Below are positions 37,370-48,870 of a DNA stretch of 64,000 nt, one piece after another. Below the pieces are notes generated by a model. The model saw only the letters and a list, made by a program, of their open reading frames with translations. It did not search any database and had not been told where the DNA came from. Positions within the stretch are counted from its first letter, which is position 1, and the number at the start of each line of letters is the position of its first letter. Both the position numbers and the translations under genes were made by a program. The DNA is from Zanthoxylum bungeanum. Lineage: Eukaryota > Streptophyta > Magnoliopsida > Sapindales > Rutaceae. The stretch covers positions 1 to 64,000 of the forward strand of contig SKCR01006536.1 in assembly GCA_019454045.1 (NCBI GenBank), in the 5' to 3' direction.

Positions 37370-39057
37370 GTGGAAGCAGAGATTTGGGAAGAAGAATTGA
37401 TGAAGTTAGAGAGCCTGACTCTGGGAGAGGATGAGAAGCCTGAGGAAGACCTGATTGCAAAGGAAGAAGTATCTATAGATGATGAAGACATTTACCTTCC
37501 TGATTTGTTTGAATGTACTTCCGCATTATCCAATACTAAAGACATTTCTTTTGCTTACTTGCCTGAGTCATTTCCATTTACTCTGCATGAATCAAGCATA
37601 TTTGACATCAGCTCAGCCAGAACTATTGCATTTAACTTGGGTACACTTGAGAACCCCAAAGAAATTCTGATTGCAAGTGAAGTTACCTCTGAAGAGAGGA
37701 CAAAACTAGAAGCAGTGTTTGTCAGATATGCCAAAGTGTTTGCTTGGTCCTATGAGGACATGCCTGGGGTAGACAGAAACATTGCCCCAACACATACCAA
37801 CTTATCCGAATATGAGGCCAGTAAAACAGAAACTCCGACGGATGAGACCAGAATGGGCTGAGAAAGTCAGAGAGGAAGTTAAGAAACAGATAGATGTGGG
37901 GTTCCTGGAAGTAGTAAAGTATCCTGAATGGTTGGCTAACATAGTACCGGTACCGAAGAAAGATGGGAAGGTCAGAATGTGTGTAGACTACATAGATCTC
38001 AATAAAGCTTGTCCGAAAGATGATTTCCCTTTGCTGCATATAGATGTTCTGGTTGATAGCGCGACTTTATCCGCTATGTATTCATTTGTAGATGGATTTT
38101 CAGGTTACAATCAAGTTCTCATGGCTGAGGAAGATAAACACAAGAGAGCATTTGTTACCGAGTGGGGTACTTATTGTTACAAGGTAATGCCGTTTGGGCT
38201 TAAGAATGCGGGAGCTACTTATCAGCGGATGGCCACTACACTTTTCCATGACTTGATGCACAAAGAGATTGAGGTGTATGTGGATGACATGATGGTAAAA
38301 TCAGAAACAAGAGTTGGGCATATTGAGGCATTGGAAAGGTTCCTTCAGAGAGTTGACAGATATAACCTGCGGCTTAACCCCAAGAAATGTGTGTTTGGGG
38401 TGACATCAGGGAAATTGCTTGGTCATACAGTGGGAATGGGCGGAATAGAGGTAGACTCCGAAAAGATCAAGGCAATCACAAAAATGCCTACACCGAAGAC
38501 AGAAAAGGAAGTCAGAGCATTCTTGGGGAAGATTCAGTACATCAGTCGGTTTATTGCCAAGTTGACATCGGTATGTGAGCCTATATTCAAACTGTTGAGA
38601 AAAGATCAGCCAGTGAGATGGAATGAACAGTGTCAGACCGCCTTCGACAGAATCAGAGAGTACTTGGTGAAGCCACCTGTATTGAAACCTCCGAGGCCGG
38701 GTAGACCTTTGATATTGTATTTGGCTATAGAATTAGAAGCATTGGGGGCTATGATGGTACAGGCAGATGAGACAGGGGTAGAACATGTGCAGTTTATTAT
38801 CTGAGTAAGAAATGCTCCCGTATGAGGCTCGGTATCAGGAGGTTGAGAAGATCTGCCTTGCAGTGGTATGGGCTTCCAGAAAGTTGCGACATTACTTCCA
38901 GTCTTACAAGATCCAGGTGGTGGCAAAGGAGAATCCTCTGAAATATCTTCATTCAGTGCCTTCACTAGTGGGAAAACTGGGCCGATGGTTGGTATTGTTG
39001 ACAGAGTTTGACATTGAGTATCTCACCTCCAAAGTGATCAAGGGGCGAGTAGAGTAG
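37370..39057 (+). pseudogene. Tat reverse transcriptase and first RNase H
   Basis: 37370-37861 is the pre-RT linker (YAKVFAWSYEDMPG), then a frameshift near 37785. 37782-38804 is nearly complete RT: VPVPKKDGKVRMCVDY, DGFSGYNQV, MPFGLKNAGATYQRM and the catalytic YVDDM near 38277. The connection domain runs into RNase H 1 (LYLAIELEALGAMM), with a frame break at 38804; 38812-39057 continues (YQEVEKICLAVVWA). RNase H 1 has Ala where the first catalytic Asp is expected, in line with the known decay of this domain in Tat elements. The product would copy element RNA into DNA. Confidence 0.92.
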
Positions 39058-39129
39058 CGGAGTTTCTGGCATTGCAACCTGTTGAGGGGGATCAGTATAA
39101 GTTTGAGTTTCCAGATGAAGAGATCCAAG

Positions 39130-39600
39130 CAATAACAGTTCAAAGATGGAAGATGTATTTGACGGGGCAGTGAATTACAAGGGAGCCGGAATCGGGATCG
39201 TGATAGTGACCCTCGAAGGGAGAGACTTTGCCTTTGGCCAAGAGGTTGACATTCAGGGTAACTAACAACATGGCCGAGTATGAAGCATGTGCTTTTGGTT
39301 TGACAGCATTGATAGCCTTGAAGGCCGGGAGTGTGGAAGTCTACGGAGATTCTATGTTGGTAGTCCAGCAGATGCGAGGAGAATGAGAATTGAAAGAAGA
39401 ACGGTTGAAGCCTTACCTTTTTCACCTCAGAAAATTGGCACAGGTTATCCCCGAGTGTAAGTTTCAGCACTTACCGAGAGAAGAGAATCAGATGGCAGAT
39501 GCATTGGCTACACTTGCAGCAACTTGGGAAAATCCGGAAAAGTTAGTAATGAGACCGTTGATACTGACAACATCAAGTAAACCTGTTTATGAGATAGAAA
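39130..39600 (+). pseudogene. Tat second (archaeal-type) RNase H
   Basis: Recognisable residues in several frames: DGAVNYKGAGIGIV (39155-39195), NNMAEYEAC (39266-39290), VYGDSMLVVQQM (39340-39375) and ENQMADALATLA (39485-39520), matching the four acidic positions of RNase HI. At least one frameshift (near 39235) and a stop (39385) break it. A second RNase H after RT is a hallmark of the Tat lineage; it is presumed to degrade the RNA strand in place of the decayed first domain. Confidence 0.87.
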
Positions 39601-40888
39601 GAATTCTGGAAGTTGAGGTTGACGACGGTAAACCTTGGTATTATGACATTCAGAGGTATCTGGAACATGGTAAATTCCCGGAAGGGGCGGGCAGAAAAGA
39701 CAGAATAGCCATTCAGAAGTTAGCTTCCCAGTATGTGACTTTGAAAGGGGAACTGTACAAGAGGCAGGCAAACGGTATTCAGTTGAAGTTGTTGAGAAAG
39801 GAAGAAGCTCAACATGTAATGGAAGAAATACACGCCGGGGTATGTGGTCCGCACATGAACGGGTTGAATCTGTCCCGCAAGATAGTGAGACAAGGTTTTT
39901 ATTGGTCAACCATGGAAGGAAACAGACTGCGCGAAGATGGTAAAGCATTGTCATGACTGCCAAGCACATGGTAATTTGAATCACTTACCGCACACAGAAT
40001 TGCACGGGTTGTCAGAGCCGTGGCCTTTCTCAGCATGGGGGATTGATATGATTGGGGAAATTCGACCAAATGCATCAAATGGGCATCGCTTCATAGTAGT
40101 GGCAGTAGATTACTTCTCGAAGTGGGTGGAAGCCGAATCATTCCGTAATGTTACAGCGAAAACAGATGGCCAAGTTCATAGCTCGGAACCTCATTTGTCG
40201 TATGTATGGTATGCCGCATCATGTAGTGACAGACAACGGGGTCCAGTTTCAAGGAGAGACGAAGGCAATGTTACAGAGGTATGAGATAGGCCACCACAAG
40301 TCATCACCGTACAGGCCGCAGGCAAATGGGGCAGTTGAGGCAGCCAACAAGACTATAAAGACAATTTTAGCCAAGATGACAGAAAATTGCAGAGATTGGG
40401 CCGAGAAATTACCGTATGCTTTGTGGGGGTACAGAACATCAGTAAGAACAGCAACAGGGGCCACACCTTACTCTTTGGTCTACGGAATGGAAGCAGTATT
40501 GCCGGTAGAAGTGGAAATACAGTCTATGAGGGTATTAGCAGAGGCAGAATTACCGGAACAGGAATGGGCCGCACAGAGGTTTAATCAGTTAGCACTGTTG
40601 GATGAGAAGAGAACGAAGTCTTTGTATCACATGCAGTTATATCAGAAGAGACTAGCACGGGCATTTAACAAGAAAGTACGCCCCACCAAGATCAGAAAGG
40701 GTGATTTGGTACTTAAGCAGTCGAGGCCGTCGACTACAGATCCGAGAGGAAAATTCAGACCTAACTGGGAATGACCTTACATAGTACAGAAGGTAATGGG
40801 AAATGGAGCAGTGAAGCTATCAGACTTGGAAGGAAACGAGTTCACCGAGCCGATCAACGTAGATAGATTGAAGCAATACTTTGACTGA
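39601..40888 (+). pseudogene. Tat integrase
   Basis: Zinc-binding part: VMEEIHAGVCGPHMNG then CHDCQAHGNLNH (39950-39985), with a frameshift near 39930. Catalytic core: WGIDMIGEI (first Asp, near 40040), VTDNGVQF (second Asp, near 40230) and NGAVEAANKT (Glu, near 40335), another frameshift near 40165. The C-terminal part (KIRKGDLVLK, then an in-frame stop at 40772, then PYIVQKVMGNGAVKL) ends LKQYFD with the stop at 40886-40888. No chromodomain is present, as expected for Tat. It would insert the element DNA into the genome. Confidence 0.92.
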
Positions 40889-41626
40889 GGGAGAGAAGAC
40901 TGAGCAGTCACCACGAGAATCAGCAGAAGATCTAACCCAACGGAATAGGAAAATTATTCATGCATACACGTAACATTGCATTCTCTTTGTGTTTGTTTCT
41001 GTTTTGTGTTCGCAGGTTCAAAGAAAAAAGAAAGCGGCAGGAATGAGCCAAGCAACGTCAACGCAATTTCAGTTTTTAGGATGAGTCCCAAGGGGCGAGG
41101 CCCATATCAGCTTGGGGGCGAGGCCCATATCATGTCATCTCCAGGTATGGAGACACATCATCAGTTCGAGGGCGAGGTCCCTATAGTCAGCGGTGTTGGG
41201 TCGAGGTGCCCAGGGTCGAGGTGCCCCCGTTGTCAGTTGTAGTTCCGGGTCGAGGTGCCCACTACATCATCAGTTCGAGGGCGAGGTCCCTATAGTCAGC
41301 GGTGTTGGGTCGAGGTGCCCAGGGTCGAGGTGCCCCCGTTGTCAGTTGTAGTTCCGGGTCGAGGTGCCCAGGGTCGAGGTGCCCACTACATCATCAGTTC
41401 TAGGGCGAGGTCCCTATAGTCAGCGGTGTTGGGTCGAGGTGCCCAGGGTCGAGGTGCCCCCATTGTCAGTTGCAATTATTGGGACGCGTCCCAGGATCGA
41501 GGTCCGCTGCAGTACCAACTCAACTCGAGGCGGCAGCCGAGCCAGGTAAGTAAAAATGCATTGCATAACTTTGATAGGATTGTTCAAAGTCACACACTGC
41601 ACAAGTCCCATCAAAGTGGGGGCGAC
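40889..41626 (+). repeat. Tat 3' UTR with GTCGAGGTGCCC tandem repeats and polypurine tract
   Basis: From about 41140 to 41500 a ~110-125-bp unit recurs about three times, marked by GGCGAGGTCCCTATAGTCAG at 41171, 41280 and 41404, with sub-repeats of GGGTCGAGGTGCCC. The polypurine tract AAAGTGGGGGCGAC (41613-41626) abuts the 3' LTR. ORFs here follow the repeat and are not genes. Confidence 0.85.
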
Positions 41627-44600
41627 TGTAGGCAATGCATTTTCACATGTGAAACTCGATGATGAGTCTCAATTGGAGGCACTACCTTTTTAGCTAAGGA
41701 TATTGCGGGAAACGGAGGTCGGAAGGGGAAATTCGGAATAAGTATGTCATCAAGTTCATTCCACAAGTTCACTGTCTTCGTTGGTGCTGTGTTCGTTACT
41801 TTGTTCGAACCTCAGGCAGATTGCGGACGTTCGTGCCACGTTCTAATTGGCGTTCGAACGGAGTCGGTGTTTCTGGTTTTGCTGCTAGCCTCGCACCCCA
41901 ACCCATTTAGCCCCCCAAAGCCCATAAAACACATCCCAATTTAATTAAATTAGACATTAAATATTAAATAAAGATTTAAATCATTTACCAATTAAATAAA
42001 ACACTAAATATAATCATACCTATCAAAGCTAATCAATATTTGACTTTCTAATCTAATAAGACATCCTACCAATTTAAAATAGATGACTTCCTAATTCAAT
42101 AAGATATCCACACAATTTAGATTAGTTGACTTCCTAATTCAAAATATTTTGTCCCCCTCAATCTTGTATACCTTTCCCATCTCTCCTAATTTGGAAACAT
42201 AATCCCTTCCTTGTGAGACAAGGTGAAGCCCTAGCCCTTCTCTATAAAACAACCCCTAACCTAGCCACCCCGGCTCTCGGAATCTCTCTAGCTCAGACAT
42301 ACAATTCACAGAAGAAATATCAGACATCACAAGCAAATCACCCCCTTCCTCCTTACCCTCACATCACTGAAACTAACAAGCACCAAAACAACCTCTAACC
42401 ACCACCGAAAATCACCCCCATTAAACCTCCACACATCACTAAAAATCATCACCAAACACAGCAGCTTAAACCACTCCCAAAACAGTCCCTAAAACCCCTT
42501 AAAACAGTAACATAAACTACACTTATAATCCTTGAAATAACCACACAAAAACCACACCAAAAAGAACACACAGAACAGTCCATCAAGAACATCAAAACAG
42601 TCCACAAACAGTAAGAAGAGGACACAGAGGAAACGGCAGCAAAACCACAAGGAAACAGCAGCAAAACGGAGTCGGAACAGTAGCTTGAGCGGCCGAACAG
42701 CGAAGGAAGAGGCAAACCAGTGAACCAGAAAAGTTGCAGAGCTTTACCCCCTTTCGATCTTCGTAGAACGCGAGTCCGAGAGACGGCTTAAAAGGTTAGA
42801 CCTGAGGGTACTTCCCACATTCATCCTCTTTTGATTGTTATTTATTCGACTGTACTTTACTCTTTGTTGTTGAATATTGTTCGTGTATGATGTGCGTTGT
42901 GGGTATTGGATGAATGGAATAGGGTCGTCTCTTGTGGTATATAGGATGGAAACCCAGACGTAAATTTCTTAGCCGAATCCGAATGGACGGTAGTGCGGTC
43001 TGTAGTTGGGATACAACTCCACGTACCACTTGAGTAAACGGCACCTTCCTTTGTTTCATGTTGGATTGGTTTACCTATTTTCTTGTTACTTGAATTATGT
43101 ATGTTGCTTATTTGTGTATGATACGATCGAGTGCATGGGCTTAGTAAGTGCGATGAAAGGTCCCCTAATTGGAGGGGTTAAAATCCTTCACCACGATGCT
43201 TTGCCGCACCGATTGATGTGTGTTCAGTTGAATGCGAGATACATTCAATCGGGCATACTTAGTTTGATATGATTGTCTTTATTTTCGTATGCATGATTCA
43301 ATCGAGCGCATGGGCTTAGTAAGTGTGATGTGAGATCCCCTATGGGGAGGGGCTAAAGCCCTTTACCACGATGCTTTGCCGCGCCGGTTGATGTGTGTTC
43401 GGTTGGATACAAGATACGTTCAATCGGGCACAGTATGTTTAATATTATTGCTTTTAATTCTTTGTGTGCATGATTCAGTCGAGCGCATGGGCTTAGTAAG
43501 TGTGATGTGAAATCCCCTATGGGGAGGGGTTAAAGCCCTTTACCACGATGCTTTGCCGCGCCGGTTAATGTATGTTCAGTCGAATGCGAGATACATTTGA
43601 TCGGACATATTGAATTTGACATTGTCATCTTTATTCTTTGTGTTGCATGCATCAGGTCTGGTTCCGTTCGAACGCGTTCTCGGACGCTACACGAACGCGA
43701 ACCTTCTGTTTACCATTCGCACGCGTTCTCGAACGCTACGCGAATGCACATGCACTTTCTTAGTTTCATAATGCATCAGGTCTGGTTCCGTTCGAACGCG
43801 TTCTCGGACGCTACACGAACGCAAACCTTCTGTTTATCGTTCGCACGCGTTCTCAAACGCTACGCGAACGCACACGCACTTTCTTAGTTTCATAATGCAT
43901 CAGGTCTGGTTCCGTTCGAACGCGTTCTCGGACGCTACACGAACGCGAACCTTCTGTTTACCGTTCGCACGCGTTCTCGAACGCTACGCGAACACACACG
44001 CATTTTCTTAATTTCATAATGCATCAGGTCTGGTTTCGTTCGAACGTGTTCTCGGACGCTACACGAACGCGAACCTTCTTTGTACCGTTCGCACGCGTTC
44101 TCGAATGCTACGTGAACGTGCACCCACTGAATTGAGTCCTCTTCATTAGATCTAACGCATAGTTTTCCTAGTAGCTATCCCCACATGTATGAATACGAAC
44201 GTGTTTAATGTATTACAATTCATATGCTTATGTCATGATAACATTTGAGTATTATTTCTTGCGGTATATCAGATGGAAACCCAGACGTAAATTCCGTATC
44301 CGATTCCGAATGGACGGTAGTGCGGTCTGTACTTGGGATACAATTCCAGGCACCACTTGGAAAAGTGCCCATATGTGTGCTGGTATGGTTAATACCTGTG
44401 CTTGTGTTTTCTTGAATGTAATATGCCAATGAAGTTGTATGTCGTTGCTACTTTGATATATTTTTAAGCATGCAATTTTAGATGTGAGATATATGTGGAA
44501 TGTGTGCATAAGTTTTATTGTGTATGGGAATTTAGAAGCATGATACTTTTGGAAATAAGTGTTACTTAAGCTTGATTAAATTATCACATAAATCATTTCA

Positions 44601-44813
44601 TTACAAGTGACATGAGTAAGGGACCATTCCGAACCCAACGGTTTGAGGTCTTCCATTGCGAGGGGTGAGTGCGGCCTTAAATCTAATTTTCCCGGTTCAC
44701 ACCGGGTGGCGACTCCATTATTCTCTGGTTTAGTCCCCCGTGGCTATTCCGTACTCCCAACTAGGCCGCGAGCCTAGGACAACACGCGTCGCCCAGGTAG
44801 CTGTGTTCCCACA
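41627..44813 (+). mobile_element. 3' LTR of the Tat element
   Basis: Near-identical partner of 28450-31643 with scattered substitutions and small indels. It carries the same two shared modules (42936-43034 and 44263-44361), three ~176-bp units, four 124-bp units (43649-44120) and the U5 module with hairpin (44691-44706). It ends CCCACA followed by the target duplication GTATG. Confidence 0.95.
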
Positions 44814-44818
44814 GTATG

Positions 44819-47439
44819 TAAACTTTGATATTGATGTCATTTACATATATGATCTAGAATGACATGATGTGAAATAAATGAGTTCCGTTTTGTATTTTGG
44901 AAGAAATAGATAGTATGAAATTTGTGTTAAAATTCTGTTTTGATATTGTATTTCATTGCGTGTAAAGAACGTGTGCTATGTTTTTCGTTTCAGAAGATTC
45001 ATGTGATTGGATGTGTAGAATACGTGTTCCACTTTCTTTTTATGTTGATGGATAAGTTTGAAATGGTTTAAGCATGTTCCTATGAATGAGTGTGAATTGA
45101 GATGATAAGTTTGATGTGTTTTTGGCATAAAATATTAATTCGATGTGTTCTATTTTGAATAGTATAGGTTGTATTGATGTATGAAATATATAACTTTTGA
45201 AAGTGTGTAAAGTGAGATGACTTACGAATATGAATAAGATTATAATATACGTACGTTCGGTTCCGAATGATCAGACATAATGATGGAGAAATTTCGATGA
45301 TGAAATATTTATAAATAGGAGAATGAAATTTCCCGAATATTTTTGGAACAGTTCTGGAAGATTCTCGAATTGAAGTTTAGAATTTGGAACGGGATGCTAT
45401 TCGAAAATAAGAGTTTATGTGTTGGACAATAGATCAGAACGTTTTAAAGTGAAGCTTTGTTGCATTGGTAAACATGTGGTTTTGAGAACCAGTTACACAA
45501 TTTCTGATTTTATCATTGTACGCGTAAAAGTTTCTTGTCTCGGCTATAAAAGTAGCAAATGAACTCCGATTAAGCTAGTTTTTGAACCATCAGACTCGTT
45601 TTTCTGAGACGAAAAACTTCTATGTTAAACACTTTTGAAATTTCCATTATAAGGGCTTCAAAAATATGAATTTCTGATAAAGTCCCATGACAGGGGCCTA
45701 ATTGCAACTTTCGGGGGTCAAAACGTAATTTTTCAAAACTTTTCTATATATGCCTTTAAGTTTCAGGAAATAAAGAAAAACGCATAAGCTTCACAACTCT
45801 CCCACATGACCCCTCCACGTCCCCAAAAATGTTCTGGCCATCCACGGTCGCTTCGGCGGCCTGTTGGCCAACGCCGCCTAGGGCGACCGACCAGAGGGCT
45901 GCGCCAGCTACCCCTCCGTCTTGTGGTGGCTGGCGGTAGCCCATAGGACACAGGCAATGGTAGAAAAGATTAGAGACACACAGGAGAATGAGTTTCATGA
46001 TCCCGACTTGTCATTTTATTTAACGACCCAAGCCACCCGCCAAATCGAAGCTCTCGGATAATACTACAAGATGGTAGTGGTGATTTTCTGATCCAAGCTC
46101 GGTTGAATGCGAAACTAGGGAGGAAGATTCTGATGAATAGTTACCTATGGTGAACAGTAGTTTCGATCAGAATTCCATCGATTTCATCACGTTCATGGGA
46201 TCAGTTGGAGTTTGTATATGCCATCGAAATCTCGGTAAGACCTCTCGGTAAAAAGTCACTAATTTCAAATTTTCCGTTAAATATTCGGATGTATACAGTA
46301 GCTTCGTAGAGTAGCTTAATGATATAAATTGAATTGATTGAGTGTTAGTATATTGAATATGTGCATTTGGTAGAATCTGAGTGAAAATAGAATGAGTTTG
46401 ATAGATCCGATAGAATATGCAAGTTTCCGTTAAAAGTGGGTTTTTGCGTAAAATGATGTGTTTTGATTTTGACAATAGTCATTAGTTATTTATGATATTA
46501 CAAACCTGTTTCGATAAATCCAGGTAGGTTCGGAGGGTTCGAGACCCTTCCGTAGCGTTTGCGGAATTTTTTCGAAAGATTTTCCAAAAACGCGTAAACT
46601 AAGAATTTAGGTGAACTAGTGGCTTGGAATAGTTTGTAATGGTGTTTTAAGATTATTGAAACTGAAACATTGAAATCAGATATGTTTTATTTATCCCGGA
46701 AAGATCCGGGATTTTATCAAAGTAGAGTCAATAATTTTGTTAAGTTGCGATTCTGAAGGCATTTCAACATTTGTTTTAGCATATTTTACTAAGACCTGGA
46801 GTGCTCTATATGTGTGTGTGTGTGTGGTGTGTGTGTATAGATGTTTTAAATGTTAAAGAATAAAATAAGATAGTTAAAAGGTGGTTTGGAGTAACGATGT
46901 TTATGTTATTGCTGTGATATGAAGTAAAATGTTAGATGAGGTTAATGGCTATAAGTATGTATTCATGTATGTCAATGTATGAACCTGAAAAGATATGCAT
47001 AAGTATATGTGAATGAGTATGCATATGTAATAGTATGTCTATGTATATGTAAATGAATAAATATATGAATAAGCATTGTACATGAATTTGAATATGTATA
47101 TGATGATAAGCTATGGACAATTTGAGTATATAACGGTAAAGAGAATAAGTCCTGATTTATGAATTTGTATTAGCATGTGTAGATATGTGTCATTGGGATA
47201 AGTTTGTTATTGATTAATATATACGATTTAGCGGTATAGAGATTGAGTTGGTACAGGCTATGTTTTTTTTTCTAGTGATGGAAGTTTATGATTGGTAGGA
47301 TAGGTATATGAATGGTGAATTTTGATTGATAAGTAAAGAATGTGAGGTTTGTAAAGGTCATGGTATCAGAATTCGAAGTAACGAGTGTATTCATATGTTT
47401 GATATATATATATATATATATAAATGTGTGTATGTTATG
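44819..47439 (+). other. Right part of the Tekay-like element: internal remnant and LTR 5' portion
   Basis: No coding sequence recognised. A promoter-like TTTCTATATATGCC near 45740 suggests that part of this stretch is LTR U3/R, continuous with the LTR at 47440-48870; I could not find the LTR start. A perfect 8-bp inverted repeat, ATCCCGGA-AAGA-TCCGGGAT, is at 46693-46712, a TG microsatellite at 46811-46835 and an AT microsatellite at 47403-47421. Confidence 0.5.
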
Positions 47440-48870
47440 ATGATTCTGAATGATAAAGCAATATTTGTCATGTTTATGCTTGTGTATGAGAAATCATGCT
47501 ATGAGTTGTGTTTTGTGATATGTGCTCATTTGTGTATGTTTAATTGGTTGATAGTTTCGTGGTATAGTAGTTGAGCTGGTTAGGAATTAGTTTGGAAGAC
47601 ATTCATCTCATACCTATTCTAAAATAAGTAATAAGTCTTGTACGAGCATAATACGTGTAAGCCAGCTCATGTGTATATGTTGCTTTAGTTGTGTGTTCCT
47701 TGATGTTTTGACTGGTGTGTATGCTTCGTTATCAGTTACACGATGATTGTATGTATACCTCTTAGTATATGTGTGTGTATGTTAGGTTTGTTAATTTATA
47801 TATGTATATATATTGTAAAAGAGATTGAATATGTTTGAAAGTCTTTGGTAATAAAAATGTTTCCAAGTTAGAACTCGGAAAATATGAGATTTGCATGATT
47901 ATAAGAGAAGTGTGCTACAATACGTGTGAATGCAAGTGAAATCTATTGTAAGGTTATCGTGGTTAAAGAATGATGAAGTAAGTTGTTTTGGTATTGAGAT
48001 AATCTGTAACTAAATAGAAGAAAGTATGTTTTGACTTGAAGGTAGTATGTTTGTTTTAGCGATTCGATGATATTTCAAAGATGTTTAATCGTAATAAAGT
48101 ATAATAAACCTTACTCTACGTCTCATATGATGGAAATGAATTCGATGTAAAATGACTTGTTCTGTGATATTCAGAATGATGCATTATGATATTTGAATGT
48201 TTGGCTAATAAGTTGGCATATATGAGAATTTGTCATGGTAAAATATAAAGAATAATAAAAGTTGATAAATCTAAACTTGTAGCAATTCAATAATTCTGAT
48301 TAATTGCTGATATGTTTAGTTTGTTTGGTTGTAGTTTATTTTTGACTTGTTTGTCGTAATACTAGTATGGTTACTTACTGTGTTTTAAAACTCACACTAA
48401 ACCAGTTTTCTAGTTTTGTAAGTTGGCTTTCAGAATGGTTAACCGACAGCTTTGGAAGTCATGCTCGAGACGCAAATCACCCCAGCGGCAGTCACCCTTG
48501 CAAGCGTCTTGGAAGAAGTTTTAGAAGTTTAGGACATTTGATTTATTATTGTATTTATTGTGATGAGCACGTTGTTTGTAAATATTAAGTAAGTGTTTTG
48601 ATTTTTTATGAAGTTGTGGGCAGAGTCCTTGAGTGTTGATAGATGATATGGGCACAGAGCCCTTAGGTCATGATTTTGATGTGTTTGTATGGACTAAGAT
48701 CCATTTTGATATATGATGTTTATTTCAGGTTCGTTTTGATGTTAGACTGAGATACAGGTTGTCCCATTTTAGGATATATCTTGCCTGATTTTTTATAAAT
48801 TTAGAGGCTTATGGAGATGGGTTGATCCTGTCTCCTGCCAGTAGCATCCTGCCTCTGACGGGGTATTACA
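47440..48870 (+). mobile_element. Right LTR (3' part) of the probable Tekay-type element
   Basis: Matches 25492-26935 throughout and ends GGGTATTACA. Together the two copies bracket the Tat insertion, so the Tat element sits inside this older element. No pol domain survives between them. Confidence 0.75.

Larger units (their letters stand above)
28450..44813 (+). mobile_element. Complete Ty3/gypsy element, Tat lineage, 16.4 kb
   Basis: Two LTRs of about 3.19 kb (28450-31643 and 41627-44813), both TGTAGGC...CCCACA, flanked by the 5-bp target duplication GTATG at 28445-28449 and 44814-44818. The primer site follows the 5' LTR and a polypurine tract abuts the 3' LTR. The internal order gag, protease, RT, RNase H, a second (archaeal-type) RNase H, integrase without chromodomain is that of the Tat lineage. 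The element is complete in structure but every coding domain has stops or frameshifts, and gag is split by a solo LTR, so it cannot be autonomous. The two LTRs are very similar with small indels, indicating a moderately recent insertion; no divergence was calculated. Confidence 0.95.
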
